Positions 43,958 to 52,477 of a stretch of 64,000 nt of DNA are shown one piece after another. The position numbers were made by a program, and so were the translations under genes. This stretch comes from Chryseobacterium sp. CY350 (GTDB lineage Bacteria > Bacteroidota > Bacteroidia > Flavobacteriales > Weeksellaceae): the NCBI RefSeq assembly GCF_027945075.1, contig NZ_CP116034.1, positions 434,001-498,000 of the forward strand, in the 5' to 3' direction. The notes beneath the pieces were generated by a model. It ran no database searches and was not told the origin of the DNA. It saw only the letters and a list, made by a program, of their open reading frames with translations. Each line of letters opens with the position of its first letter. Position 1 is the first letter of the stretch.

Positions 43958-44962
43958 ATGGAATCACAGGAAAAAAGAATCTTAATTATTGGCGGGTACG
44001 GCCAAGTGGGAAGCAATATTGCAAGGCTGATCAGAAAAAACGACAGCTACGTTGAAATTATTCTTGCAGGAAGAAGTCCCAAAAATGGCGAACTTCTGGT
44101 TAAAGAATTAACAAATGCTAAAACCGCCTACATCAATCTTGAGGAAGGTTTTGATTTAAATAAATTTCAAAAAATAGACCTTATCATATCTGCATTGAGT
44201 GATCACACCAATATCTTAAGAGAAACTGCTATTTCAAACAGAATTGCCTGCATCACGGTAAGCGAAGTGGCTGATCAGATTTCTACTACGGCATTTCTCG
44301 CATTGCACAAAACAATAACTGCTCCGATTGTCTTTGCCGGGCATTGGCAGGCGGGATTGCTGACTCTTGTAGTAAAGCATTTGGCAGCAAAATTTAGCAA
44401 TATTACATCCATTGAAACAGCAGGATTATATGATGAAAAAGATCCCGTAGGTCCATTAGTGAAGAACGAGGTCACAGGTTTTGTCGGTAGGGCATTAATT
44501 CGTCAGGATAGAAATTGGCTGCATGTAGATGCAAAAACCAATACAAGAGTGATTGATTTATACAACGGTGAATCTGCTATAGGTCATCCAATGGGCACAC
44601 TTGATGTTCCCAGCATCGCTGCATTTACAGATGCTGCAAATATCAGATTTGATTTTGTTATCGGAAATTCTATCGGAAGTACTAAAGGAATCGGAGCTTC
44701 ACATGATCTTTATATAGAAATTGAAGGAACTTTGGTATCGGGCGAAAAGAAAAATCTTCGTACAATAGTTTCCGGACCAAAAGGAAATTCTCACCTCACA
44801 GCAGTTGGTATTTATCTTATTACCGAGAAAATATTAGGTTTTAACGGACGTTCTGTGCAAAAAACGGGAGGTCTTTATCTTCCTGAAACAATTATTTCAG
44901 AGGAAAACATCATTAAACGTCTGGCAGAATTCGGGATTCAAACCTATGAAGATATTTCTTAA
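43958..44962 (+). CDS. Saccharopine-dehydrogenase-like NAD(P)-binding protein
   Basis: 334 residues with the N-terminal nucleotide motif IGGYGQVGSNIARLI and the LAGRSPKNG segment, then an SDH/NmrA-type core ending in a helical C-terminus. I do not see which substrate. It is repressed by the divergent TetR gene and is followed 35 bp later by a small secreted SnoaL-like gene in the same operon, a combination consistent with an inducible detoxification or secondary-metabolism function. Confidence 0.85.
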   Translation: MESQEKRILIIGGYGQVGSNIARLIRKNDSYVEIILAGRSPKNGELLVKELTNAKTAYINLEEGFDLNKFQKIDLIISALSDHTNILRETAISNRIACITVSEVADQISTTAFLALHKTITAPIVFAGHWQAGLLTLVVKHLAAKFSNITSIETAGLYDEKDPVGPLVKNEVTGFVGRALIRQDRNWLHVDAKTNTRVIDLYNGESAIGHPMGTLDVPSIAAFTDAANIRFDFVIGNSIGSTKGIGASHDLYIEIEGTLVSGEKKNLRTIVSGPKGNSHLTAVGIYLITEKILGFNGRSVQKTGGLYLPETIISEENIIKRLAEFGIQTYEDIS

Positions 44963-44997
44963 ATTTAATCTAAAATCTTATCAATTCAGCTTTTAAA

Positions 44998-45435
44998 ATG
45001 AAAAAAATATTGATCATTATACCACTTTTTCTCTTATTCAACATTGATGCACAGACAAAAAGTAACCATATAAAACAACAGAAAATTATGAACAACACAA
45101 CAATCCTCAACACAGCGAATGAAAATGTATCAAAAGGCGATTACGAAAGTTTTTTAGCTTATTGTACCTCTGATACAAAATGGGTATTTGTAGGCGAGCG
45201 GATTCTGAATGGAAAAGAAGAAGTGCGTGCTTATATGAAAGAATTTTATGTCGAACCACCTGTATTTGATGTAAAACTGGCTATAGAAGATGGCGATTTT
45301 GTTACAGTGACGGGTAATATTAGCTTAAAAAATAAAAACGGAAAGTTTGAACACTTTGATTATTGTGATATCTGGAGATTTGAAAACGGAAAAATTGCAG
45401 AGTTAAAAGCATTTGTCATTGAAAAGAAACCATAA
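44998..45435 (+). CDS. Secreted SnoaL/NTF2-like protein
   Basis: 145 residues: signal peptide MKKILIIIPLFLLFNIDAQ, then an NTF2-like fold (ILNTANENVSKGDYESFLAYC at the start, DIWRFENGKIAELKAFVI at the end). SnoaL-like proteins bind small hydrophobic molecules or act as cyclases/isomerases. Operon partner of the preceding gene and under the TetR operators. Confidence 0.85.
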   Translation: MKKILIIIPLFLLFNIDAQTKSNHIKQQKIMNNTTILNTANENVSKGDYESFLAYCTSDTKWVFVGERILNGKEEVRAYMKEFYVEPPVFDVKLAIEDGDFVTVTGNISLKNKNGKFEHFDYCDIWRFENGKIAELKAFVIEKKP

Positions 45436-45481
45436 TGAATCACAATTAATATTTAAATATATCTTACGCGAATTATAAATG

Positions 45482-45510
45482 TCACCACTAATACAAGTGG
45501 TGATATTTTT
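45482..45510 (+). terminator. Terminator of the TetR-controlled operon
   Basis: TCACCACT / AGTGGTGA stem (45482-45489 and 45496-45503) with a 6-base loop, followed by TATTTTT. Confidence 0.85.
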
Positions 45511-45663
45511 CTAAAAAACCCTTAGCAATTGGTTGCATGATGGTCAGCCGGAAATCGCGAAAATAAGATTAGCATTTATAAGCGAACTTATACTTTAAAG
45601 AATTGATTAACAATTTTTAAATAAATCATTTAGTTAGATAATTTCCTTACTTCGATTTTAAAT

Positions 45664-46068
45664 TTATTTTAAGACAATTTGATAATATCCTTTCTGATCG
45701 GTTACGTCAATTGCAATTCCGGTAAACGTTAATTTATTGATTTGATATCCGTTACAGCCGCCTTTGTACTCAGAAGATTCTATCGAAAACTGAAAAACTC
45801 TGACAGGAGAGTAGAAAGTGTAATTTTTTGTACCGTTAAAAATTCCTACATTTTCCAGAATAACTTTTCCGTCATCCGTTTTGGTAAGTGCTACACCAAC
45901 CTGATTTTCATCCATTACAGAAAACGGATTTAGGGTTCCATTGGTTATAAGATTGTTTCCATTATCATCAACAAACTCGAAAATAACAGGAAGCGGTGCA
46001 TTATAACATTCTTCACCACATGAAGACATAAAAAACGTCATCACCAGAAAAAGTATTAATTTTCTCAT
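45664..46068 (-). CDS. Small lipoprotein
   Basis: 134 residues: signal peptide MRKLILFLVMTFFMSSC with a lipobox (MSSC, Cys17). The mature part is a beta-rich domain (FEFVDDNGNNLI..., FTGIAIDVTDQKGYYQIVLK) of unknown function. Stands alone. Confidence 0.8.
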   Translation of the reverse strand: MRKLILFLVMTFFMSSCGEECYNAPLPVIFEFVDDNGNNLITNGTLNPFSVMDENQVGVALTKTDDGKVILENVGIFNGTKNYTFYSPVRVFQFSIESSEYKGGCNGYQINKLTFTGIAIDVTDQKGYYQIVLK

Positions 46069-46224
46069 ATAATAAAATTTGATGCTGATGTAAAGTTATA
46101 TATTATGCGTCTATATCCAAAATCATATCAATAATTCTTATTTTTTCAGCATTTAAATTTTAAATACGTCAAAAAAAATATGATTTAATCTTAAATGTAA
46201 TATAAGAATTTTAATAATAAAAAA

Positions 46225-46250
46225 AGGACAAACCAAGCGGTTCATCCTTC
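46225..46250 (-). terminator. Terminator of the haloperoxidase-like gene
   Basis: On the minus strand AAGGATGAACC pairs over 11 bp (two G-U) with GGTTTGTCCTT around loop GCTT, followed by a T-run. Confidence 0.88.
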
Positions 46251-46272
46251 AATTTTATTTTTTAGAATAATT

Positions 46273-47094
46273 TTAAGCCTCAATAAATTCCAAAAGATCT
46301 TTATTAATCGTCGGAGCTTCCGTAGTCGGCATTCCGTGAGGGAAACCAGGGTATGTTTTTAAAGTTCCGTTTTTCAGTAATTTGATAGATTTCAAAGCTG
46401 CATTTTGGTAAGGCACAATCTGGTCATCTTCACCGTGAAGTACCAAAACTGGAATGTCGGTGTTTTTCAAATCTTCAGTCTGATCGGTTTCAGAAAACGC
46501 TTTGATTCCGTCGTAATGCGCTACAATTCCGCCCATCATTCCCTGTCTCCACCAGTTTCTCTGCACACCTTCTTTCACGTCTGCACCTTCTCTATTATAG
46601 CCGTAGAAAGGGAAAGTTAAATCAATGTAAAACTGATTTCTGTTGTTCAGAGTCTGATCTCTGATACCGTCAAAAACCGACATCGGAACCCCATCAGGAT
46701 TGCTGTCACTTGCCACCATAATCGGCGGAACAGCGCTGATTAAAACCGCTTTTTTCGCTCTTCCATTCGCATATTTCGCTACATAACGGATCACTTCGCC
46801 ACCACCTGTAGAGTGACCGATGTGAACTACATCTTTCAGGTCAAGGAATTCCACCAGTTCTGCGGCGTCAGACGCATATTGATCGATCGTGTGGTTGTAA
46901 ATATTCTGGCTTGAACGGCCGTGACCTCTTCTGTCATGCGTCACCACTCTGTAACCTCTTTGCAGAAAGAAAATCACCTGTGCATCCCAATCGTCTGATG
47001 ATAAAGGCCATCCGTGGTGAAACATCAAAGTTGGTCCTTCGCCTTGGTCTTTGTAAAAAATCTCTGTTCCGTCTTTTAATTTAAGTGTGCTCAT
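46273..47094 (-). CDS. Alpha/beta hydrolase of the non-heme chloroperoxidase type
   Basis: 273 residues. HHGWPLSSDDWD (oxyanion segment), DRRGHGRSS, nucleophile GHSTGGGE (Ser95), an Asp in LHGEDDQIVPYQ, and FPHGMP with the catalytic His. This is the cofactor-free haloperoxidase/perhydrolase family, which forms peracids from acetate and peroxide in vitro; physiological role often unknown. It has a canonical promoter (TTG at 47184-47182, 17 bp, TACATTTG at 47164-47157) and a further LytTR-type promoter 290 bp upstream. Confidence 0.92.
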   Translation of the reverse strand: MSTLKLKDGTEIFYKDQGEGPTLMFHHGWPLSSDDWDAQVIFFLQRGYRVVTHDRRGHGRSSQNIYNHTIDQYASDAAELVEFLDLKDVVHIGHSTGGGEVIRYVAKYANGRAKKAVLISAVPPIMVASDSNPDGVPMSVFDGIRDQTLNNRNQFYIDLTFPFYGYNREGADVKEGVQRNWWRQGMMGGIVAHYDGIKAFSETDQTEDLKNTDIPVLVLHGEDDQIVPYQNAALKSIKLLKNGTLKTYPGFPHGMPTTEAPTINKDLLEFIEA

Positions 47095-47156
47095 AATTGT
47101 TTATTTTTAATGTTTTGATAATTTTATTTTAATATTTTTTTGTCTTAATTCTTTAG

Positions 47157-47184
47157 CAAATGTAGTCGAGCGAAATCCTTTCAA
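47157..47184 (-). promoter_or_regulatory. Canonical promoter of the haloperoxidase-like gene
   Basis: TTG (47184-47182), 17-bp spacer and TACATTTG (47164-47157) on the minus strand match the Bacteroidetes consensus; 62 bp separate it from the start codon. Confidence 0.6.
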
Positions 47185-47225
47185 CATTGACATAAGATAA
47201 TATCGTTTATTTCTCGTACTTTTTT

Positions 47226-47340
47226 ATTTGGGCAGCTACTTCCGCCTTCCGTTCCCAATCTTTTTTGCCCGACGATTTCAGTTGAATAGAAATTGACAGT
47301 AAGCAAAAAAGGATTTCCACTCAAGTCGGGCTGCAGATTC
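47226..47340. repeat. Probable interspersed intergenic repeat with inverted arms
   Basis: GCCCGAC at 47267-47273 and GTCGGGC at 47325-47331 are inverted arms; between them AATCTTTTTTGC and GCAAAAAAGGATT are also nearly complementary. I recall similar GCCCGACTTGAGTGGAAATCC blocks in other flavobacterial intergenic regions, so I read it as an interspersed repeat. It sits between the upstream LytTR-type promoter and the hydrolase gene. Confidence 0.5.
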
Positions 47341-47381
47341 GGTTTAGATTCACGTTTGCCGTTTCTCTGTCTTAACTGATG

Positions 47382-47446
47382 TAAAACTACTGCAGATTAT
47401 AAAGTTTTTGATTTATCTTTCGACGAACAGGCAAAAATCGTCGTTG
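47382..47446 (-). promoter_or_regulatory. LytTR-type direct-repeat promoter (copy D)
   Basis: Read on the minus strand: CAACGA (47446-47441) and CGTCGA (47425-47420), 21-bp period, with GCCTGTT between, then 30 bp, then the -7 element TAGTTTTACA starting at 47389. This is the most diverged of four copies, and the only one far (287 bp) from the next start codon. Confidence 0.55.
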
Positions 47447-47528
47447 AGTTCAGGAAAGAATTAGTTGCAATTATTTTTTAAAGATTCCCTGAGAAAAAAC
47501 GTTAAATACTAATGACAAACTTCCAACG

Positions 47529-48044
47529 TTATTTCACGTTTTCCCGTACCAGTTCTAATAGATTTTCCGCGCCACCATCGAATTTCTTTCCATTCACAAA
47601 GAAAGAAGGTGTTCCGTTCACGCCGCTCATAATTCCGCTTTCAAAATCTGAATCTACTTTGTCGGCAAGTTCCGTACTTTCCAAATCCTTTTCAAATTGA
47701 GGAATATTCAGTTTTAACTGTTCCGCCAGTTTCATCAGTAAGTTTTCATTTAGATCTCTTTGGTTTTCGTAAATCGCATCGTGCATTTCCCAGAATTTCC
47801 CCTGAAGATTGGCCGCCTCCGCTGCGATAGCCGCCGGTCTTGCATATTGGTGCATTTCAGATAAAGGAAAGTTTCTGAAAACAAATTTGATCTGGATTCC
47901 AAATTCTTTCATCAATTCCTTCAGAACCGGATAAGCAGCACCACAATATGGACATTGATAATCTCCGTATTCTACGATAACGAGGTCGGCGTCTAAGTTA
48001 CCTTGTGCGTGGTCAGTCTGGCTGACATTTGGTTTTAGTGACAT
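47529..48044 (-). CDS. DsbA-like thiol oxidoreductase without signal peptide
   Basis: 171 residues with a thioredoxin-fold start (DLVIVEYGDYQ), active site CPYC (Cys31-Cys34), a helical insertion, and GTPSFFVNG with the cis-proline. No signal peptide, so it is probably cytoplasmic, unlike classical DsbA. Last gene of a five-gene minus-strand unit (bicupin, M17-N, DUF1275, peroxiredoxin, this gene) whose promoter is the LytTR-type copy A; it is 3 bp after the peroxiredoxin gene. Confidence 0.9.
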   Translation of the reverse strand: MSLKPNVSQTDHAQGNLDADLVIVEYGDYQCPYCGAAYPVLKELMKEFGIQIKFVFRNFPLSEMHQYARPAAIAAEAANLQGKFWEMHDAIYENQRDLNENLLMKLAEQLKLNIPQFEKDLESTELADKVDSDFESGIMSGVNGTPSFFVNGKKFDGGAENLLELVRENVK

Positions 48045-48047
48045 AAT

Positions 48048-48509
48048 TTATTTGGTGTTAAGGGTTTCTAAAGCTTCTAAAATTCCGTCTGCGCCAGGAT
48101 TAATGGCTGTTGGCGACAGATAACTCCATTCGATGATGCCATCTTTGTTGATAACGAAAAGTGCGCGTTTGCATTCTCCTTCTTCCTCATCGTAAACGCC
48201 ATACTGCTTGGCGATTTCTCCTTTGGCTTCAAAATCTGCGAGTAATGGAAAGTGTAAATTTCTTGATTGTGAAAATGCGAGATGACACCATTTGCTGTCG
48301 ACGGAAATTCCGAAAAGTTCTGCATCATATTTCTTGAAAAACTTCAAAGTTTCATTATACAAAGCCATTTGGTCGCTGCAAACCGGACTCCAGTCGGCGG
48401 GATAAAAAGCGAGAATCACATTTTTTCCTTTGAATTCGGAAAGCTTAATTTTCTGGTCAGGAGTTGCGTACAGGGTGAAATCTGGAGCAACATCATTTTT
48501 TTGTAACAT
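48048..48509 (-). CDS. Peroxiredoxin (AhpE/BCP-like)
   Basis: 153 residues. Thioredoxin-fold peroxidase with the peroxidatic Cys44 in FYPADWSPVC (the usual Thr before the Cys region is replaced by Ser-Pro). Further cysteines are Cys75 and Cys113, either of which could resolve. It reduces H2O2 or organic peroxides; the DsbA-like protein encoded next may be its reductant. Part of the LytTR-type operon A. Confidence 0.9.
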   Translation of the reverse strand: MLQKNDVAPDFTLYATPDQKIKLSEFKGKNVILAFYPADWSPVCSDQMALYNETLKFFKKYDAELFGISVDSKWCHLAFSQSRNLHFPLLADFEAKGEIAKQYGVYDEEEGECKRALFVINKDGIIEWSYLSPTAINPGADGILEALETLNTK

Positions 48510-48520
48510 AATTTTAGTTT

Positions 48521-49225
48521 TTAAAGTTTAATATGTAAAACTGAAAGCAGTGATCCGCAAAATATTAACAACAGTGCCGGAAGAATCAAAGTCCAGTCTT
48601 TTAAATAACCGAGTAGGAAAGGAGCTGCGAAAGCACCTGCTAAAAAGCCAAACCATAAGAGCAAAAGATGAATGGCATTCGATTTCGATTCTTCTTTTTC
48701 TGCTTTATCAGTGGTCATCGTCATTGTTGCAGTATTTCTGGCCAGGCTGTTCAAAGTTCCGGTTACGAAGTCTGTATTTATTTTTTGTTTGCCTACAGAA
48801 GTTACAATCGTGTTCATTATTCCCATTGAAAACCCAATTGTCGCAACAGATACCACATTATTGATCATATAAAAATAAGCAATTATCGAATAAAAAATCA
48901 GAATTCCTGCAACGATGTAAAATGTTAATATTTGGTTCTTAATTCTCTTCCATAACGAGAGACAAGTTCCGGCATAAATTCCTAAAAGAAAACAGATTAT
49001 AACAGTAAATGAAGTGATAATGATTCCCAGTTTACCGGTTGAAACTGCCGCTCCAAGTGAAGTCGTATTCCCACTCATAAAAGAGACGTAGGTTTTCCAC
49101 TGTATCAATCCTGTTGCATCCACGTAGCCTGCAATCAACGCAAGGAATATGGCTAATCTTTCCTGCATTTTTACTGACCCGGACAGAGCGACAATCTTCG
49201 GTGAGGAAATGATAGGCTGTTCCAT
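48521..49225 (-). CDS. YoaK family (DUF1275) membrane protein
   Basis: 234 residues with six predicted membrane helices and the family motifs GYVDATGLI, FMSGNTTSLG and TDFVTGTLNSLA. Inner-membrane protein of unknown function, possibly a transporter. 11 bp after this gene the peroxiredoxin gene starts; 26 bp separate it from the M17-N gene before it. Confidence 0.88.
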   Translation of the reverse strand: MEQPIISSPKIVALSGSVKMQERLAIFLALIAGYVDATGLIQWKTYVSFMSGNTTSLGAAVSTGKLGIIITSFTVIICFLLGIYAGTCLSLWKRIKNQILTFYIVAGILIFYSIIAYFYMINNVVSVATIGFSMGIMNTIVTSVGKQKINTDFVTGTLNSLARNTATMTMTTDKAEKEESKSNAIHLLLLWFGFLAGAFAAPFLLGYLKDWTLILPALLLIFCGSLLSVLHIKL

Positions 49226-49251
49226 TGTTTTACATTTTAAACAATTTGTTT

Positions 49252-49986
49252 TTATTTGTTTAATGCCCCAATGGCTTTCGTAATTCCTTCTCCTGCAGTG
49301 GTAAAAAACGCTGGTCCGGCAAGCAATGTTATTTTCTCAATCGGTTTGAATGAAGACATTTTTTTATCCTTTAAATAAAGCTGAGTTCGGTACGCATTGA
49401 TAGCTCCGGTCACGCCATATCCTGCAACTTCAGCGGTTGGCGAATCTATTCCCGCATCTTTTAAATCGGTTGCAAAACCATATTTGGTGACACCCAATCG
49501 CAGTGCTTCTTCCATCCCGACACTTGCAACCTGCTGCATCAGTTCTGGAGTGAATCTATTCCGGTCGCCCAAACCGATGAGTAACAGTTTCTTTGCTCCG
49601 ATAGTTCCGGAAGGTGGCGTAATCAACAGTGTTTCCAGGGAATGTCCGGCAAATTTCCCGGATTTTCTAAGGTCTGTGATGAGGCCTTTCAGACTTTCAT
49701 CGAGGTGAACCATTCCGTTTACAGCAGCCGGAAGAGCCGGTGGCGAATTGAAAATATCACCTTCTGTATATTCAAAAACGCAGGCGATCTGTAACGGCGC
49801 AATCTCTGTGGAAGGTCCCTGTACCATTCCTTCGATGGCGATTCCGTCCACTTTCCCCCAGATTTTTGATGTGTTTGCAGGCGTTGTCTGAACGGTTGTC
49901 TGGGCAGAATATATTTGCGGAGTGGAAATAAATATTGATGCAAATAAAAATATTTTTAGCGTGTTTTTAAGATTTGTAGTTTTCAT
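49252..49986 (-). CDS. Secreted protein with only the M17 leucyl-aminopeptidase N-terminal domain
   Basis: 244 residues: signal peptide (MKTTNLKNTLKIFLFASIF..., cut near YSAQ), then the N-terminal macro-like domain of M17 aminopeptidases (IEGMVQGPSTEIAPLQIACVFEYTEGD, LLITPPSGTIGAKKLLLIGLGDRNRF, AYRTQLYLKDKK). The catalytic metal-binding domain is absent. Macro domains bind nucleotides or regulate the peptidase; here it may be an extracytoplasmic binding protein. It lies 45 bp downstream of the bicupin gene in operon A. Confidence 0.85.
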   Translation of the reverse strand: MKTTNLKNTLKIFLFASIFISTPQIYSAQTTVQTTPANTSKIWGKVDGIAIEGMVQGPSTEIAPLQIACVFEYTEGDIFNSPPALPAAVNGMVHLDESLKGLITDLRKSGKFAGHSLETLLITPPSGTIGAKKLLLIGLGDRNRFTPELMQQVASVGMEEALRLGVTKYGFATDLKDAGIDSPTAEVAGYGVTGAINAYRTQLYLKDKKMSSFKPIEKITLLAGPAFFTTAGEGITKAIGALNK

Positions 49987-50031
49987 AATATTAAATTTTT
50001 AGATGATTAAAGTAATGAAATGTGTTTTTAA

Positions 50032-51072
50032 TTAAGGTTTAATGAAAATTTTCTCTTTCGGAAATTTCTCTATTTCGCCATCTTTCAAACCAAAGTTGGT
50101 TACAACAACATCTTTCGGATTTCCGGATAACCATTGGCTCAAATCAATCGATTCATAATGACCGCTGTTGAAGCCAATTAAAATTCTGCAAACCGTGTCG
50201 CCTGTATTTTTGATGTAATGTCCGGCTCCCATTGGAACGTAGCCCACATCTCCGGCACTGAACTGCTCTGTAACGCAGGTAGATTCTGCCAGGAAAACCG
50301 ACATTTCTGCCTGTCCGGAAATAAAATACTGCCATTCGTCCGCATTCGGATGCCAGTGCATTTCTCTCAAAGCTCCGGGTTGCAACTCCAAAACAGAACC
50401 CGACATTGTACTGCTGATTGGGAATTCTTTACTCGTCACCAATCTCTGCAAACCTCCGCCGGGAACAATTCTCGGCTGTTGAGAATGCAAAGGATAACGG
50501 TGAAAACTTGTGAGTTCGATATCAGATTCACTCGGGCGGGCTTCAGCGGTAAACGATATTTCATCAGGAACAATTCCCGCTGCGAAATAGGCTTCCTTCT
50601 GAGGTAAAGCCGCCACTTCTTCCAATGTCAATCCTAAATTCTGAGCAACAATTTTGGGTGGAACAGACGAAACAAAATCAGTTACGCTGAACGTGTGGTC
50701 TTCAGAAAAATTACCGTTATCGAAAATTAAAATGAAATGACATTCTTCCGTTCCCGTCGCCTGAATCGAGTGACCATAACCTTTTGGAAAATACCAAACA
50801 TCGCCCGGCTCAAAATTATCAGTATAGCTGTGTCCATCAGGATGAATTATCGTGGTACGAACCGTTCCTGAAATTACGTAAGCCCATTCGGCGGCGTTCG
50901 CGTGCCAGTGAAGTTCTCGCATACTTCCCGGCTGCAGTCTCATAGAAACTCCTGCAATGCCGATAGAAGCAGGGAAATCTTTGACAGAAGCGCCTCTTGT
51001 AGTTCCGCCATCGTTGGTTCTTGGTTCTTTTTTTTCCAGTTCGTATTTGAAACTTAATGATTCGTTTTTCAT
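50032..51072 (-). CDS. Bicupin oxalate decarboxylase-like enzyme
   Basis: 346 residues, two cupin domains. Manganese motif in the first: HWHANAAEW (His55, His57, Glu62) with His101; in the second: HWHPNADEW (His239, His241, Glu246). The flexible lid near residue 123 reads SEDHT, with Glu124 in place of the proton donor of the Bacillus SENST lid; SENST marks decarboxylase versus oxidase activity, so the variant is worth testing. No signal peptide. First gene of operon A, 47 bp downstream of a LytTR-type promoter. Confidence 0.92.
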   Translation of the reverse strand: MKNESLSFKYELEKKEPRTNDGGTTRGASVKDFPASIGIAGVSMRLQPGSMRELHWHANAAEWAYVISGTVRTTIIHPDGHSYTDNFEPGDVWYFPKGYGHSIQATGTEECHFILIFDNGNFSEDHTFSVTDFVSSVPPKIVAQNLGLTLEEVAALPQKEAYFAAGIVPDEISFTAEARPSESDIELTSFHRYPLHSQQPRIVPGGGLQRLVTSKEFPISSTMSGSVLELQPGALREMHWHPNADEWQYFISGQAEMSVFLAESTCVTEQFSAGDVGYVPMGAGHYIKNTGDTVCRILIGFNSGHYESIDLSQWLSGNPKDVVVTNFGLKDGEIEKFPKEKIFIKP

Positions 51073-51118
51073 AATATTAATTTTTATAGTTGATGATAGT
51101 TTGTCATTATTTCTACTG

Positions 51119-51183
51119 TAAAGCTATCCCGAAATGACAGGTTTTTGAAGAGCTTTTCGGTGAACGGGCAAAATGAGTCGGTG
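51119..51183 (-). promoter_or_regulatory. LytTR-type direct-repeat promoter (copy A, operon of bicupin to DsbA-like)
   Basis: On the minus strand CACCGA at 51183-51178 and 51162-51157, period 21 bp, with TTTTGCCCGTT between; then 30 bp; then the -7 element TAGCTTTACA from 51126. 46 bp separate it from the bicupin start. See the LytTR finding for the four-way comparison. Confidence 0.7.
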
Positions 51184-51420
51184 GGAATTTGAAAGTGGTA
51201 GATGGTTGAGGAGATGATAGAAAAAAGAGTAAAGAATAAAGATTTCATAGTCAGAATTTCATAAGTGTTTCACATTATTTTAAAATAAAAACGATGCCCA
51301 TTCTTTGTATTTCCTTGTTAAGTTTACGCCTTGGTATAACTTATAAAAATTCTAAGTTTTAAATTCTTTGTCTGACTTGCGTTATTTAAGCATCATTACA
51401 ATGCCGATATTTAAAAATAA

Positions 51421-51450
51421 AATCCGTCCCAATTATATTTGAGAAGGATT
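51421..51450 (-). terminator. Terminator of the quinone-reductase operon
   Basis: On the minus strand AATCCTTCTC pairs with GGGACGGATT (one mismatch, one G-U) around AAATATAATT, followed by TTTT. It is nearly identical to the terminator at 53890-53917. Confidence 0.75.
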
Positions 51451-51487
51451 TAAATTTGACTTAAATTAAATAAAAAGCGCAGAAATT

Positions 51488-52456
51488 TTATCTAACCAAA
51501 ATAATTTTTCCCGTGTGACTTCCGTCTTCAAGCAATTGGTGAGCTTCTGCAGCTTCCGATAAAGGAAAGGTTTTGTAAATCACAGTTCTGAATTTTCCTG
51601 ATTCTATGAAAGGCCAGACATTCTTCTGGACTTCTCTTGCCAATTGTTTTTTGAACTCATATTCACGGCTTCTCAAAGTGCTTCCGGTGACGGTCAGGCG
51701 CTTGGACATTACTTTCCAGATATCCAAGTCTACACGGCTGCCACTTACCGCATTGATGTGAACCAGTTTGCCTTCAGGATTCAGAATGTTGATATTTTTG
51801 GCTAAATAATCACCGCCAATCATATCGAGAATAACGTCGACACCTTCATCTTGCAATTCAGTTTCAAAATTTTGGGTTTTGTAATTGATGTAAGAATCGG
51901 CACCCAGTTCCAGACAATTCTGTCCTTTTTCATCAGAACCAACAGTGACAATTACTTTTGAACCCAATGCTTGTGCAATCTGAATTCCCGTAATGCCGAT
52001 TCCGCTGTTTCCGCCGTGAATCAATAACGTTTCACCGGATTTTAAACTTCCTCTCTGAAAAACATTCGACCAGACCGTGAAAACAGTTTCAGGCAAACTT
52101 GCCGCTTCCGCAAAACTCAAATCTCCCGGAATTGGTAAACATTGGCCTTCTCTCACAGCGACATATTCTGCGTAACCGCCACCTGCTAGGAGTGCACAAA
52201 CTTTGTCGCCCACTGTGAAATCTGTCACATCAGGTCCGCATTTTACGACAGTTCCGGCAACTTCCAACCCCGGAATTTCTGCAGAAGCTCCTTTTGGTGC
52301 AGGATAATTGCCTTCCCGCTGAAAAATATCGGAACGGTTGAGCCCGGCTGCTTTCACTTCGATCAATACTTCGTCTCCGGAAACCTCGGGAGTCGGCAAA
52401 TCCTTTACTTTCAAGACGTCGGGACCACCGTATTCTGTAATAACAATTGCTTTCAT
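51488..52456 (-). CDS. NAD(P)H:quinone oxidoreductase (PIG3-type MDR)
   Basis: 322 residues of the zinc-free MDR branch: MKAIVITEYGGPDVLKV, GLNRSDIFQREGNYP, GLEVAGTVV, the NADPH motif IHGGNSGIG (about 151-159) and the SDEKGQNCLELGAD segment. It reduces quinones or unsaturated carbonyls with NADPH. Third gene of the SRPBCC - lipocalin-like - quinone reductase operon under LytTR-type promoter C; starts 21 bp after the lipocalin-like gene. Confidence 0.92.
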   Translation of the reverse strand: MKAIVITEYGGPDVLKVKDLPTPEVSGDEVLIEVKAAGLNRSDIFQREGNYPAPKGASAEIPGLEVAGTVVKCGPDVTDFTVGDKVCALLAGGGYAEYVAVREGQCLPIPGDLSFAEAASLPETVFTVWSNVFQRGSLKSGETLLIHGGNSGIGITGIQIAQALGSKVIVTVGSDEKGQNCLELGADSYINYKTQNFETELQDEGVDVILDMIGGDYLAKNINILNPEGKLVHINAVSGSRVDLDIWKVMSKRLTVTGSTLRSREYEFKKQLAREVQKNVWPFIESGKFRTVIYKTFPLSEAAEAHQLLEDGSHTGKIILVR

Positions 52457-52477
52457 TTTATGATTTTTAAATTTATT

